Source: JAABRU01 sp050180235 | Lineage (GTDB): Bacteria; Desulfobacterota; Desulfobacteria; Desulfobacterales; Desulfococcaceae | Direction: 5' to 3' | DNA length: 64,000 nt | Assembly: GCA_050180235.1 (NCBI GenBank) | Contig: JBFXEJ010000009.1 | Span: 1-64,000, forward strand | Part shown: piece by piece, positions 17,681 through 26,075 of the stretch | How positions within the stretch are numbered: position 1 is the stretch's first letter | Layout: the number at the start of each line of letters is the position of its first letter | Translations under genes and position numbers: made by a program | The notes under the pieces: model-generated | Database searches by the model: none | Told to the model about the DNA's origin: nothing | Seen by the model: only the letters and a program-made list of their open reading frames with translations

Positions 17681-17960
17681 TAAAAATAACCCCCCTTGGC
17701 CTTTTTTATAATATTGCCCCAAAAAGAGACAATATAAACTTTAAGAGTATACATAACTCTTTGGCAAATTACAATATATAATTTCAGAAAAAGTGTTTTT
17801 TCCGGCTGCCCGGCCTGTCCACAATCTGTTTTTCTGCCGGGCAAAAAAAGAATTTATGTATTTATCTGTCTGTTTTTACAGCTTTATATTTTTATACATA
17901 CCGTATGGACAGAAAGCGGCTGAAACACTGTCTCTGTATCTCCGCTCCCGCATATTAATC

Positions 17961-18102
17961 AGCCGCGAAGACACAAAAGCACGAAGATTCACAAAGCCGG
18001 GGATTTTTTTCATACAGGATTCCGGAGGATCGGGAATAATTATATGAAAATCAATTGTGCTGTGCTCTTTGTGAGACTTTGCGTCTTTGTGTCTTTGTGG
18101 CT
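17961..18102. repeat. 142-bp inverted-repeat element (cgaagacacaaaagcacgaag type)
   Basis: agccgcgaagacacaaaagc...cacaaag (17961-17996) faces ctttgtgag...gtctttgtggct (18067-18102). The arms of about 36 bp can form a long imperfect hairpin. No reading frame inside. Bases 17681-17960 show no gene. Confidence 0.55.
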
Positions 18103-18154
18103 GTTTGGAAACAGGGAACAGGTCAGTTTAAGATTTCATATTATGCCTTTGTAT

Positions 18155-19777
18155 TTACCTGTCCAGCATTTCAGCCTGTTCCGCCATACGGATGAATTCG
18201 GCCCGGTATCCGTTTTCGTCTTTTCCTCTGGCATTTTTGGCAATGCGGATGACCTCGCCGTAACTCATACTGCCTTTGAATTCAGATTTTCGCAGCAGCA
18301 TCCCGAACCCGGCCACGGATGCGGAAAAGCGCAGATTCTCCGAAGCATTTTCAAAAGACAGATTGCTGTCTGTCACAGCCCGGGTCAGCAGACTGCTCTG
18401 ATCTTCATCCGGAAGTTTGTAGCGGACTTTCAGGGTCAGCATTTCAGATGAACCTGCGGAGTCGGACTTTACCTGCGAAGTCTGGTATTTCAGATTATCC
18501 ACACCCGGAACTGTTTCTTCTGATCCTGCCGGGATGATTTCATACAAAGCAGTCACTGTATGCCCCGCTCCCAGTTCACCCGCATCTTTTTTGTCATCGT
18601 TGAAATCCTCTTTGTTCAGCATACGGTTTTCATAACCGATAAGCCGGTATGCCTTTACTTTTGCCGGATTGAACTCAACCTGTATCTTCACATCTTTGGC
18701 AATTGTGAACAGCGTGCCGCCCATTTCCTTCACCAGCACCTTTTTGGCTTCCAGCAGAGAGTCAATATACGCGTAATTCCCGTTGCCCTTATCCGCGAGT
18801 TTTTCCATTTTGCTGTCTTTGACATTGCCTGTGCCAAAACCGAGAACTGTGAGGAAAATTCCCTCATTGCGTTTTTCCTCAATCAGGCGAACCAGTTCCC
18901 CGTCTGAGGAAACACCAACATTGAAATCCCCGTCTGTGGCAAGGATAACCCGGTTATTGCCTTTTCGGATGAAATTCTTCTTTGCCACATCATATGCCTG
19001 CTGTATGCCCTGCGCGCCTGCTGTGGAACCGCCTGCCTCCAGACGTTCAATGGCCTCAAGTATGGTTTTTGTCCGATCTCCGGGTGTGGAATCCAGCACC
19101 AGCCCGGACGCTCCCGCGTAGACCACAATCGCAACCCTGTCTTTGGCCCGCAACTGTTCGGCAAGCAGCCTGAATGCTTTTTTCAGCAGGGGCAGTTTGT
19201 CCGGGGAATTCATGGAACCGGAAACATCCAGCAGAAAAACCAGATTCATGGGCGGAATCTGCTCTAAGGGAATATTTTTGCCTTTTATTCCCACATGCAC
19301 CAGCCGGTGATCTTTTTTCCAGGGACAGGAAGCAGATTCAAATGTGAGGGAAAAGGGTTCCTTTCCGTCCGGTTCCGGATAATCATAGCTGAAGTAATTG
19401 ATCATTTCCTCAATCCGCACAGCATCTTCCGGCGGCATCCGGTTTTCATTCAGAAAACGCCGGACATTGGCATAACCGGCTGTATCCACATCAATGGAGA
19501 ATGTGGAAAGAGGATCATGCACAGGGGATTTGAATCCGCTTTCCTGCATATTGTCATACTGCTCGGTATTGAAGTCCGGCGGATCCGGAGCAGGCATCGG
19601 GGCATAAGCCATAGGCCCCCTATTGTCGAGTGTTACAAAGTTTTCCGCAACTGCTTTTTCCTCCTGCGAAGCAACACTTCCCGGAATATCTTGATAATTC
19701 TCTGTGCAGTTGCAGAAAAAAGCTGCGCACAGAATGATCAGGATTCCTGTTTTAAGAAATTTTACAAATGAATTCAT
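18155..19777 (-). CDS. YfbK-like von Willebrand factor A domain protein, exported, probable lipoprotein
   Basis: 540 residues from the ATG at 19777 after aaggagatt. The N-terminus (FLKTGILIILCAAFFCNC) is a signal sequence with a cysteine suited to lipid attachment, though the lipobox is poor. The layout is the YfbK type: a conserved STFSIDVDTAGYANVRRFL segment, RIEEMINYFSYDYP, a vWA domain with intact MIDAS DVSGS (about residue 195) and a C-terminal DUF3520-like region. Such proteins are predicted surface or periplasmic metal-dependent binding proteins with no settled function. It is encoded alone. Confidence 0.85.
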   Translation of the reverse strand: MNSFVKFLKTGILIILCAAFFCNCTENYQDIPGSVASQEEKAVAENFVTLDNRGPMAYAPMPAPDPPDFNTEQYDNMQESGFKSPVHDPLSTFSIDVDTAGYANVRRFLNENRMPPEDAVRIEEMINYFSYDYPEPDGKEPFSLTFESASCPWKKDHRLVHVGIKGKNIPLEQIPPMNLVFLLDVSGSMNSPDKLPLLKKAFRLLAEQLRAKDRVAIVVYAGASGLVLDSTPGDRTKTILEAIERLEAGGSTAGAQGIQQAYDVAKKNFIRKGNNRVILATDGDFNVGVSSDGELVRLIEEKRNEGIFLTVLGFGTGNVKDSKMEKLADKGNGNYAYIDSLLEAKKVLVKEMGGTLFTIAKDVKIQVEFNPAKVKAYRLIGYENRMLNKEDFNDDKKDAGELGAGHTVTALYEIIPAGSEETVPGVDNLKYQTSQVKSDSAGSSEMLTLKVRYKLPDEDQSSLLTRAVTDSNLSFENASENLRFSASVAGFGMLLRKSEFKGSMSYGEVIRIAKNARGKDENGYRAEFIRMAEQAEMLDR

Positions 19778-19820
19778 ATAATCTCCTTTCTTTTGACCTG
19801 ATGGAGTATCTCGCAGAAAA

Positions 19821-19927
19821 TAAGGTGATTTCTGAAAATAAATATCCCGGTTCGGTTCACAGACACAGGACAAAAGCCGGAATTTTATGCTGCTTTTCCG
19901 GGATATTCTTTTCCGGAAATCACCTAA
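19821..19927. mobile_element. MITE family A, copy 2 (inverted)
   Basis: 107 bp from taaggtgatttctg to ccggaaatcaccta, in opposite orientation to copy 1. It sits just upstream of the vWA gene and could carry or disturb its promoter. Confidence 0.7.
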
Positions 19928-19948
19928 GTGGCTGGCGAATGCCGGAAA

Positions 19949-20626
19949 TTACCACCAGGGATACAAGATTTCCACATCACTCACGGTAGAGGATACGGAA
20001 TTCCCGCTTCCATTCTGTGTCCATGCCCAGATTTCCATATTCTTATCTTTGTCCTCCAAAATTTCCACAGGTTCCACAGGTTCCATCAGCAGAATTTTGA
20101 CCAGTCCCACATTGTTTTGCGGGGTGTAAAACCAGACCTCATCGCCGACACGGGCAAAGGCTATAAGCACATTCTGCCCAATATTCCATCCGTCAAAAAA
20201 ATTTCCCAAATATCCCCTGGCATACACTTTCAGTGTGTTGCCGTCATTATCCCTTTTTCTGATGTTGTACTGAATTCTCTTGTCTCCCGCATACTCGTTT
20301 ACATAAAGTTCGGCCATGACCTTGTTGCCATCCGCAGCCTTCCCGATATTTCGGCGGATACCGACCCCGCTTTCGCCGGAACTCTGTGAAACCGTAACAG
20401 TGGCATACATTCCCACAGCATTGGAAAAATTCTTGTATACCCTTCCCATGGATACATTATTGGTTCCATTTGCGCTCACGCTGAGCACATTGCCAGGATG
20501 CGACATGGTGACATTTCCCTGCCATACATAATCCTTCCAGTCAGCCAGGTTTTCCGCTGCCTGAACACCTGCGGAAAACAGCAGAGCCAGAACACCGGTC
20601 CCCAGTGCCATATACCATTTTTTCAT
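19949..20626 (-). CDS. Secreted beta-rich protein of unknown function
   Basis: 225 residues with a clear signal peptide (MKKWYMALGTGVLALLFSAGVQA, cut after AQA-type site) and a strong gggaggaag ribosome site. The mature part is rich in Ser, Gly, Asn and aromatic residues with alternating hydrophobicity (GMYATVTVSQSSGESGVGIR, VWFYTPQNNVGLVKILL), as in a single jelly-roll or LamG-type sandwich. It ends in VEILYPWW. I do not recognise a named family. No catalytic motif is apparent; carbohydrate or matrix binding is possible but unsupported. Confidence 0.75.
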   Translation of the reverse strand: MKKWYMALGTGVLALLFSAGVQAAENLADWKDYVWQGNVTMSHPGNVLSVSANGTNNVSMGRVYKNFSNAVGMYATVTVSQSSGESGVGIRRNIGKAADGNKVMAELYVNEYAGDKRIQYNIRKRDNDGNTLKVYARGYLGNFFDGWNIGQNVLIAFARVGDEVWFYTPQNNVGLVKILLMEPVEPVEILEDKDKNMEIWAWTQNGSGNSVSSTVSDVEILYPWW

Positions 20627-21030
20627 AACCTTCCTCCCTTTTGTATGTTTTCAGACAGTTTTGCCGATGAAAACCTCTTTCATCTTCAGAACCGGATCAT
20701 ATCAATGAAAGGGACAGACAGGCAACAGAAATCCGTATTTTTTTCACTGTTCCGGAACAGAAATGAAAAAGTTTTCATTTTTCTGTTGCTTTTTTTCATC
20801 ACTTGACGAAATATACATATGTTCAGGAAAATATTTTTGCAGGCAGCGGGGAGTCTCAAAAAGAGAAAAGATTTTTCTGAAAATTTTGGAAAACAGTATC
20901 AATTCAGGTTTATACGGTTTTTAAGAAAATGTCTGTCCGGAACCACCGATGCTTTTGAAAAATGCCATTGGTTCCGGATGGCAGTTTATTTTAGGATTTG
21001 TATCAAAATAAAATGTTGCAAACAGGGTTT
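20627..21030. other. Intergenic region without recognisable features
   Basis: T-rich DNA with no credible gene. It separates the divergent secreted protein and the PYP-operon promoter region. No clear promoter boxes were placed. Confidence 0.4.
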
Positions 21031-21157
21031 TGAAAACCCCTAGTACATGACCACGTTGAATTTTGGATAATCAGCGTAGGTCGGATTAGCGTCAGCGTAA
21101 TCCGACACGGTGATTTTGATAATACAAAAACCAAATTGGTCATCTACTAGGGTTTCC
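21031..21157. mobile_element. MITE family C with inner ggattagcg palindrome
   Basis: Outer arms ctagtacatgaccacgttga and its imperfect complement ccaaattggtcatctactag, extended by aaaccc/gggttt, enclose an inner palindrome gtcggattagcg-tcagcgtaatccgac. It lies directly upstream of the TPR lipoprotein of the PYP operon. The inner core recurs in the element at 25189. Confidence 0.6.
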
Positions 21158-21246
21158 GGGCAGGAAAATTGCACAGGTTATTTTTTTACAAACCCTTAAA
21201 CCCTGTATCTGAAATTAAACAGGAAAAAAAATCCGGAGGTATTCTT

Positions 21247-23529
21247 ATGAAACTGCTGAAAGGGGCTTTCTTCTTTTTTGTGTTTTTTTCTTTTCTGGTT
21301 TGCGGGTGCACATCGGATGAGGAGAAAAAAGTATCCCATTTTGAAAAAGGGAAAGCATATTATGACAAAGGTGAATTCAAAGAGGCGGAAATTGAATTCA
21401 GAAACGCTCTCGCCATTGATCCCAAATTTGCGGAAGTGCACCGCCGGCTTGGGGAAACCTATCTGAAACTGGGAAAAGCAAAAGAAGCCTTCCGGGAATA
21501 CTCCCTGCTGGAATCTATTGAGCCGGAAAATGCCGAGGCAAAGCGCAAACTGGCCACATTCTATTTCCTGGGGAAAAATTTTGATGAAGCCGGAAAAAGA
21601 GTTGACGCTGTGCTGGAAAAAAATCCGGAAGATACGGAAATGCTTTTCCTGCGGGCCGGTATTATGGAGCAGGAGGAAAAAACAGAGGAAACTGCTGCGA
21701 TATTTGAGCAGATTATCAGAATTGATCCGAAGCAGTCCCGTGCCTACATGTCTTTGGCCCGTTTATATACCCGCCAGAACCGTTTTGATGCGGCAGAGGA
21801 AAATCTGAAAAAAGCCATTGCCATAGATCCAAATGATGTGAAACCCCGACTGTCCCTGTTCAGTTTTTTTGTATCCAAAAAGGAATATGACCGGGCAGAG
21901 ACCGAAATAAAAAATATTGTGGAAAAAAATCCCAAAGACGCTGATCTGCATATTCTGATGGGAAATTTTTATTTCCGGCAGCAGCGCAACGATGATGCAG
22001 AGAGTGCATACCTGAAAGCCATTGAGGCTGATCCGGAAAATATGAAACCTTATATGGCAGCGGCCGGTTTTTACAAAGTAACAGGGAATAAAGATAAGGA
22101 ACTGGCCATGTATGAGAAAGCCCTGAAAGTCCGGCCTGATGATCTTACGGTCATGGATTCCCTGGCCCGTTTCTATTTTGAAAACCGGAAGCCCGAAGAA
22201 TCGGAAAAATATCTTGCCAAAATTCTGGAAAAAAACCACAATCATTCTCCTGCCCTGATGCTGAAGGGGGAACTGCTGCTTTCCAAAGGGGATTTTGCCG
22301 GAGCCGGAGATCTGTTTGCCCAACTGATCAAAGATGAACCATCATCGGATCGGGCGTATTATTTCAGGGGACTGGCTCATATGGGAAAAGGGGATATCAA
22401 GGTGGCAAAAACCGATCTGCTAAAAGCAGTGGAACTGCAGCCGCGGAATATGAAAGCCAGACTGCTGCTCGCGGAAATCTTTTTCCGGGAAAAGGATTTT
22501 GTACAGGCGCAGAAGGAAAGCGAGGATGTTCTTAATGCTATGCCGGACAGCTATCAGGCCATGCTCATATCGGGAAACAGCCATATGTATCAGAAAAACA
22601 CGGAAAAGGCTGAAAAAGCCTTTCAGTCCCTGATTACCATGTCACCTGACAATCCGACCGGACATTACCGGCTGGGGCTTTTGTACAGTGTACAGAAAAA
22701 ATATGACGAAGCCATGCGCAGTTTTGAGAAAGCCCTGTCCCTCAACCCCCGTCTGATGGATGTGTTTACCCATACGATTCTTATATACACGGCCAGAAAG
22801 GATTTGGACACTGCCCTGAAAAAATGTGATGAGCAGCTTAAGATATTGGCGGAAGCTCCGGACGCCCAGGCAATGGTGTACAATATTCAGGGGGGGATAT
22901 ATATGGCACAGGGGAAAAAAGCCGAGGCTGAGGCAGCTTTTCAGAAATCTTTGGAAAAGGATCCCAATTCGGTGCGCCCCTATTATGCTCTGGCCAGAAT
23001 CTATCTTAAGGACAGCAAAGCAGACAAGGCCATCGAACAGTATCAGTCCATTATCGGAAAAAATCCCAATCAGGCCGGCCCCCATATGCTGCTGGGAACC
23101 ATCTATGATATGCAGAAAAACCATGATCTGTCGGAAAAGCATTACCGGGAGGCACTGAGAATCAAACCTGATTTTGCACCGGCAGCCAATAATCTGGCCT
23201 GGCTCCTGGCTGAAAACGGCAAAGACCTCAACGAAGCCCTGGGTCTGGCACAGAAAGCAAAGCAGTTGCTGCCTGAAGATTCCAGCATCATGGACACCCT
23301 GGGCTGGATTTACTATAAAAAAGGGCTCTATCCCAGTGCTGTCAGGGAGTTCACGGAAAGCCTGTCCAAAACACCGGACAATGCGGTAATCCACTATCAT
23401 CTGGGGCTGGCCCATCACAAAAACGGCGAAAATACAGAGGCGGCCGGGCAACTGGAAAAAGCCCTGAGTCTGGATGAAAATTTTGACGGGGCCGAAGATG
23501 CCAGACGCCTCTTATCCGAAATACGGTAA
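21247..23529 (+). CDS. TPR-repeat lipoprotein (PrsT-like), first gene of the PYP operon
   Basis: 760 residues from the ATG at 21247 after ggaggt; an upstream in-frame extension is rejected. A lipoprotein signal peptide (FFFFVFFSFLVCGC, lipobox VCGC) is followed by about twenty TPR units filling the rest (for example KAYYDKGEFKEAEIEFRNAL, then AYMSLARLYTRQNRFDAAEE). It is expected on the periplasmic face of a membrane as a large solenoid scaffold. Similar long TPR lipoproteins occur with exopolysaccharide/PEP-CTERM systems (PrsT), but none of those genes is here. The stop is 15 bases before the membrane coiled-coil gene. Confidence 0.88.
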   Translation: MKLLKGAFFFFVFFSFLVCGCTSDEEKKVSHFEKGKAYYDKGEFKEAEIEFRNALAIDPKFAEVHRRLGETYLKLGKAKEAFREYSLLESIEPENAEAKRKLATFYFLGKNFDEAGKRVDAVLEKNPEDTEMLFLRAGIMEQEEKTEETAAIFEQIIRIDPKQSRAYMSLARLYTRQNRFDAAEENLKKAIAIDPNDVKPRLSLFSFFVSKKEYDRAETEIKNIVEKNPKDADLHILMGNFYFRQQRNDDAESAYLKAIEADPENMKPYMAAAGFYKVTGNKDKELAMYEKALKVRPDDLTVMDSLARFYFENRKPEESEKYLAKILEKNHNHSPALMLKGELLLSKGDFAGAGDLFAQLIKDEPSSDRAYYFRGLAHMGKGDIKVAKTDLLKAVELQPRNMKARLLLAEIFFREKDFVQAQKESEDVLNAMPDSYQAMLISGNSHMYQKNTEKAEKAFQSLITMSPDNPTGHYRLGLLYSVQKKYDEAMRSFEKALSLNPRLMDVFTHTILIYTARKDLDTALKKCDEQLKILAEAPDAQAMVYNIQGGIYMAQGKKAEAEAAFQKSLEKDPNSVRPYYALARIYLKDSKADKAIEQYQSIIGKNPNQAGPHMLLGTIYDMQKNHDLSEKHYREALRIKPDFAPAANNLAWLLAENGKDLNEALGLAQKAKQLLPEDSSIMDTLGWIYYKKGLYPSAVREFTESLSKTPDNAVIHYHLGLAHHKNGENTEAAGQLEKALSLDENFDGAEDARRLLSEIR

Positions 23530-23544
23530 AACCTGATATATCAT

Positions 23545-24711
23545 ATGAAATTTTTTCCATTCAAAATACTGATTCTGGCGGTACTGCTGCCGCCGGTCCT
23601 GTACATATTTTCTGTGGAAATCATACAGAAACTGTATATAGACAACTGGCTGGAAGACAAATGCCGGGCAGCAGCCGAAAGCATTGCCATTGGAAATCCA
23701 CAGCCTCTTTTCAACGGAGATGTCCGCCTAAAAGACCGGATACGCGGAAATATCAGCGATTATCTGAAAGGCAGTATACTGACAAAGCTGGGCATAAAGG
23801 TCAGGATCGCTGTACTCACAAAAAAGGGAACTGTTTTATATCCGCCGTATTTTGAAACTGATGAGGATTTCCTGGCCCAGCATAATATGGATCCAATGCG
23901 GATAGCCGCAGAAAATCTGAAACTGATGGAAGAAGGGCTGCTGTACGATACAGAACTGGTGCTGGGATACACTTCCCTGCTTTCCATACTGGTGCTGATT
24001 TTCTATGTTTCTGCTGCATCCTGTTTTTTGTCCTATTTTTATAAAAAGGGGAGCCGGAAAACCTTTGAGGAGACAGTGGGGAAAAACAGGGAAATCGGAA
24101 GACTTGCGGAGCTGGAGAAACAGCACAGCGAAAAACTCCGGGCATTGGAAAAGGAAAGGTCGGTTCTGACGGCTGAATTCGGACGGCTCAGAAAGACCCT
24201 TGAGGAGGAAAAAGCCAGGGCAAGCCGGAACGAGGATGAGATGGTGAAAGAGATCATTGCACTGGAGGAGAAGATTCAGAACAATCTTGCACTCCGGGAT
24301 GAACAGCAGTCCGAAATCAGGGAACTGCAGGAAAAACTCTCCCTTCTTGAAAAAGACAGGGAAAAAGAGGAGCCTGCCAGAAAAGAGGTGAATATTGTTC
24401 AGAAACGTCTCAAAACCCTTTACAAAAACATTTCTTTTGAAAAAAAAGCAGTAAACGGTTTTGCAGCTCTGGAGGAGGATCTGAAAATCAAATGCGAGGA
24501 ACTGATCCATCTGCTCAATGATGAACCGGAACTGGTGACCATCAAACGCAAGGTGTTCGGGAAAAAAGGAAGACAGACGGTTCTTGAGGTGGTTTTTGCC
24601 TACAAGGGCCGTCTTTATTTCCGGAAGACCAAGGATAACCGGATTGAAATCCTGACCATCGGAACCAAAAACAGCCAGACAAAAGATTTGGAATATCTCA
24701 ACAGTCTGTAA
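23545..24711 (+). CDS. Membrane protein with periplasmic sensor-like region and long cytoplasmic coiled coil
   Basis: 388 residues. There is a first membrane helix (ILILAVLLPPVLYIFSVEII), an extracytoplasmic region of about 125 residues and a second helix (LLSILVLIFYVSAASCFLSYF, about 148-168). An uninterrupted charged coiled coil of roughly 115 residues follows (EKQHSEKLRALEKERSVLTA and on), then a small C-terminal domain ending IGTKNSQTKDLEYLNSL. The topology is that of a sensor or chemoreceptor-like transducer, but there is no HAMP, kinase or methyl-accepting signature, so it is not a known class. It sits between the TPR lipoprotein and PYP, and could be the PYP's membrane partner. That is inference from position. 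Confidence 0.8.
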   Translation: MKFFPFKILILAVLLPPVLYIFSVEIIQKLYIDNWLEDKCRAAAESIAIGNPQPLFNGDVRLKDRIRGNISDYLKGSILTKLGIKVRIAVLTKKGTVLYPPYFETDEDFLAQHNMDPMRIAAENLKLMEEGLLYDTELVLGYTSLLSILVLIFYVSAASCFLSYFYKKGSRKTFEETVGKNREIGRLAELEKQHSEKLRALEKERSVLTAEFGRLRKTLEEEKARASRNEDEMVKEIIALEEKIQNNLALRDEQQSEIRELQEKLSLLEKDREKEEPARKEVNIVQKRLKTLYKNISFEKKAVNGFAALEEDLKIKCEELIHLLNDEPELVTIKRKVFGKKGRQTVLEVVFAYKGRLYFRKTKDNRIEILTIGTKNSQTKDLEYLNSL

Positions 24712-24741
24712 TATAAACGCTAAAAACACGGAGGAATGCAA

Positions 24742-25137
24742 ATGGAACTAGTCCGCTTCGATGCCCATGACATTGAAAACACCCTGTCAAAAATGAGCGA
24801 TTTGCAGATTGACAGACTGGCCTTTGGTGCCATCCAGGTAGATAAAACAGGGAAAATTCTGACCTATAATATGGCTGAGGGAGAAATCACGGGACGCAAT
24901 CCCAAAGAGGTTCTCGGAAAGAATTTTTTTGATGAGGTCGCTCCCTGCACCAAAACAAAGGATTTTTACGGAAAATTCGCGGAAGGCGTGAAAAAAGGGA
25001 ATATCAGCACTCTGTTTGAGTATGAATTTGACTATAAAATGAAACCGGTGAGAGTCAGGGTGCATATGAAAAAAGCCATTGTCGGGGATACCTACTGGAT
25101 TCTGGTGAAAAGAGCAGTCACACCCGGACAGAAATAA
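24742..25137 (+). CDS. pyp: Photoactive yellow protein (PYP)
   Basis: 131 residues from the ATG at 24742, seven bases after ggagga; an ATG at 24736 is possible. Similarity to the Halorhodospira prototype is collinear from the first residues (IENTLSKM, LAFGAIQV, AEGEITGR, GKNFF, VAPCT, EYEFDYKMKP, VHMKKA). The photocycle residues fall at classical numbers: Cys69 (p-coumaroyl thioester site), Tyr42 and Glu46 (hydrogen bonds to the chromophore), Thr50 and Arg52. PYP is a blue-light PAS sensor using p-coumaric acid. It is the last gene of a three-gene run. No tyrosine ammonia lyase or coumarate ligase lies in the window, so chromophore supply is open. Confidence 0.95.
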   Translation: MELVRFDAHDIENTLSKMSDLQIDRLAFGAIQVDKTGKILTYNMAEGEITGRNPKEVLGKNFFDEVAPCTKTKDFYGKFAEGVKKGNISTLFEYEFDYKMKPVRVRVHMKKAIVGDTYWILVKRAVTPGQK

Positions 25138-25188
25138 AACAGCGGAAAAAACTGAGGAAATATAAGGGATTTTGGATAACAGCCGTTG

Positions 25189-25275
25189 TTTCACTTAAAT
25201 TGTGGGAATATTCCGGAGGAATACCGGGTTGCCGGATTACGTCTGCGCTAATCCGGCCTGCAATTTTAAGTGAAA
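25189..25275. mobile_element. MITE family D (tttcacttaaattg ends)
   Basis: tttcacttaaattg (25189-25202) and caattttaagtgaaa (25261-25275) flank an inner ccggattacg-tctgcgctaatccgg palindrome related to that of family C. Confidence 0.6.
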
Positions 25276-25286
25276 TTATGCAGTAT

Positions 25287-25430
25287 TAGTGGCTCAAACC
25301 GGCTTATGATGCGGAAAAAACTTCCCCTCCCCTGAGGGAGGGAAGTTTATAATTTCAGATCATTTTCCCACTCCATGCACCCTCCCGACTGGGAAGGGGA
25401 ATTTCAGAATCAACTGATTTGACCCACTAT
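25287..25430. mobile_element. MITE family E, copy 1
   Basis: tagtggctcaaacc...gatttgacccacta, with inner cctcccctgagggaggg palindrome and a second ccctcccgactgggaagggg stretch. It is longer than copies 27309 and 43494 (about 90 bp), apparently by an internal duplication of the palindromic part. Confidence 0.6.
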
Positions 25431-25545
25431 CAAAATTTTTAGGCAGATCGTTGACACTTTCAATCAGCCCTTTTGCGGAGCAGTATACGATCTTCAAATT
25501 CAATAGCTGTTTTTTCATATTTTTCTGACCTGACCGCCTGTAACC

Positions 25546-25652
25546 TTAGGTGATTTCCAGAAAAGAATATACCGGAAAAGTATCAAAAGCTTCCAGCTTT
25601 TGCCCTGTGCCTGTGAACTGAACCGGGATATTTATTTTCATAAATCACCTTA
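25546..25652. mobile_element. MITE family A, copy 3
   Basis: Same structure as copy 1 (ttaggtgatttccag...ataaatcacctta), 107 bp. Its right end directly abuts family B copy 1, which uses the same terminal sequence. Confidence 0.75.
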
Positions 25653-25791
25653 GGTGATTTCCATTAATGATTATACCATTTTTCGTAGGGTGGGCACGGC
25701 TTTTTGTGCCCGCCGTTTCAGCAGGACGGCGGGCACAAAAAGCCGTGCCCGCCCTGCAATGATGGTACATTTTTTCATGGAAATCGCCTTA
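25651..25791. mobile_element. MITE family B, copy 1 (long hairpin)
   Basis: 141 bp with family A-type ends (taggtgatttcc / ggaaatcgcctta). The interior is an almost perfect palindrome of roughly 70 bp, gggtgggcacggctttttgt against its complement, with loop ccgtttcagcaggacgg. Arms are reversed relative to copies at 39923 and 49234. Confidence 0.8.
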
Positions 25792-25826
25792 AACCCGGTC
25801 AGGACGGTCATTATAGTTCTTTTGCC

Positions 25827-25916
25827 AACTTTTGTCCTCTGCAAAACCGGGATGGATGAATGCAGAAATTGAGCGGAGCGGTTTTTTGCACCTGCTGTTC
25901 ACAAAGGACAAAAGTT
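25827..25916. repeat. Inverted-repeat element carrying the gtgcaaaaa hairpin
   Basis: aacttttgtcc (25827-25837) and ggacaaaagtt (25906-25916) flank a copy of the hairpin tgcagaaattgagcggagcg...ttttttgcac at 25861-25891. Bases 25917-26075 upstream of apbE hold nothing else clear. Confidence 0.5.
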
Positions 25917-26075
25917 AAGAAAAATGCTATATTTCACATACGGACATCCGGCATAAGTGACGCTGACGGCGGGCACCGGTAAGGTGTGCACTGAAAAGGG
26001 GCCGAATGTCTTCATGAAGTGATTTGGGAATGGCAGGTTTTAAAACTGTGTAAACAATCAGCATAAAGGGAAAAT

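Noticed and set aside
24736..24741. PYP start at the first ATG (24736)
   Set aside because: Spacing to ggagga is too short and the second ATG aligns residue numbers exactly with known PYP.
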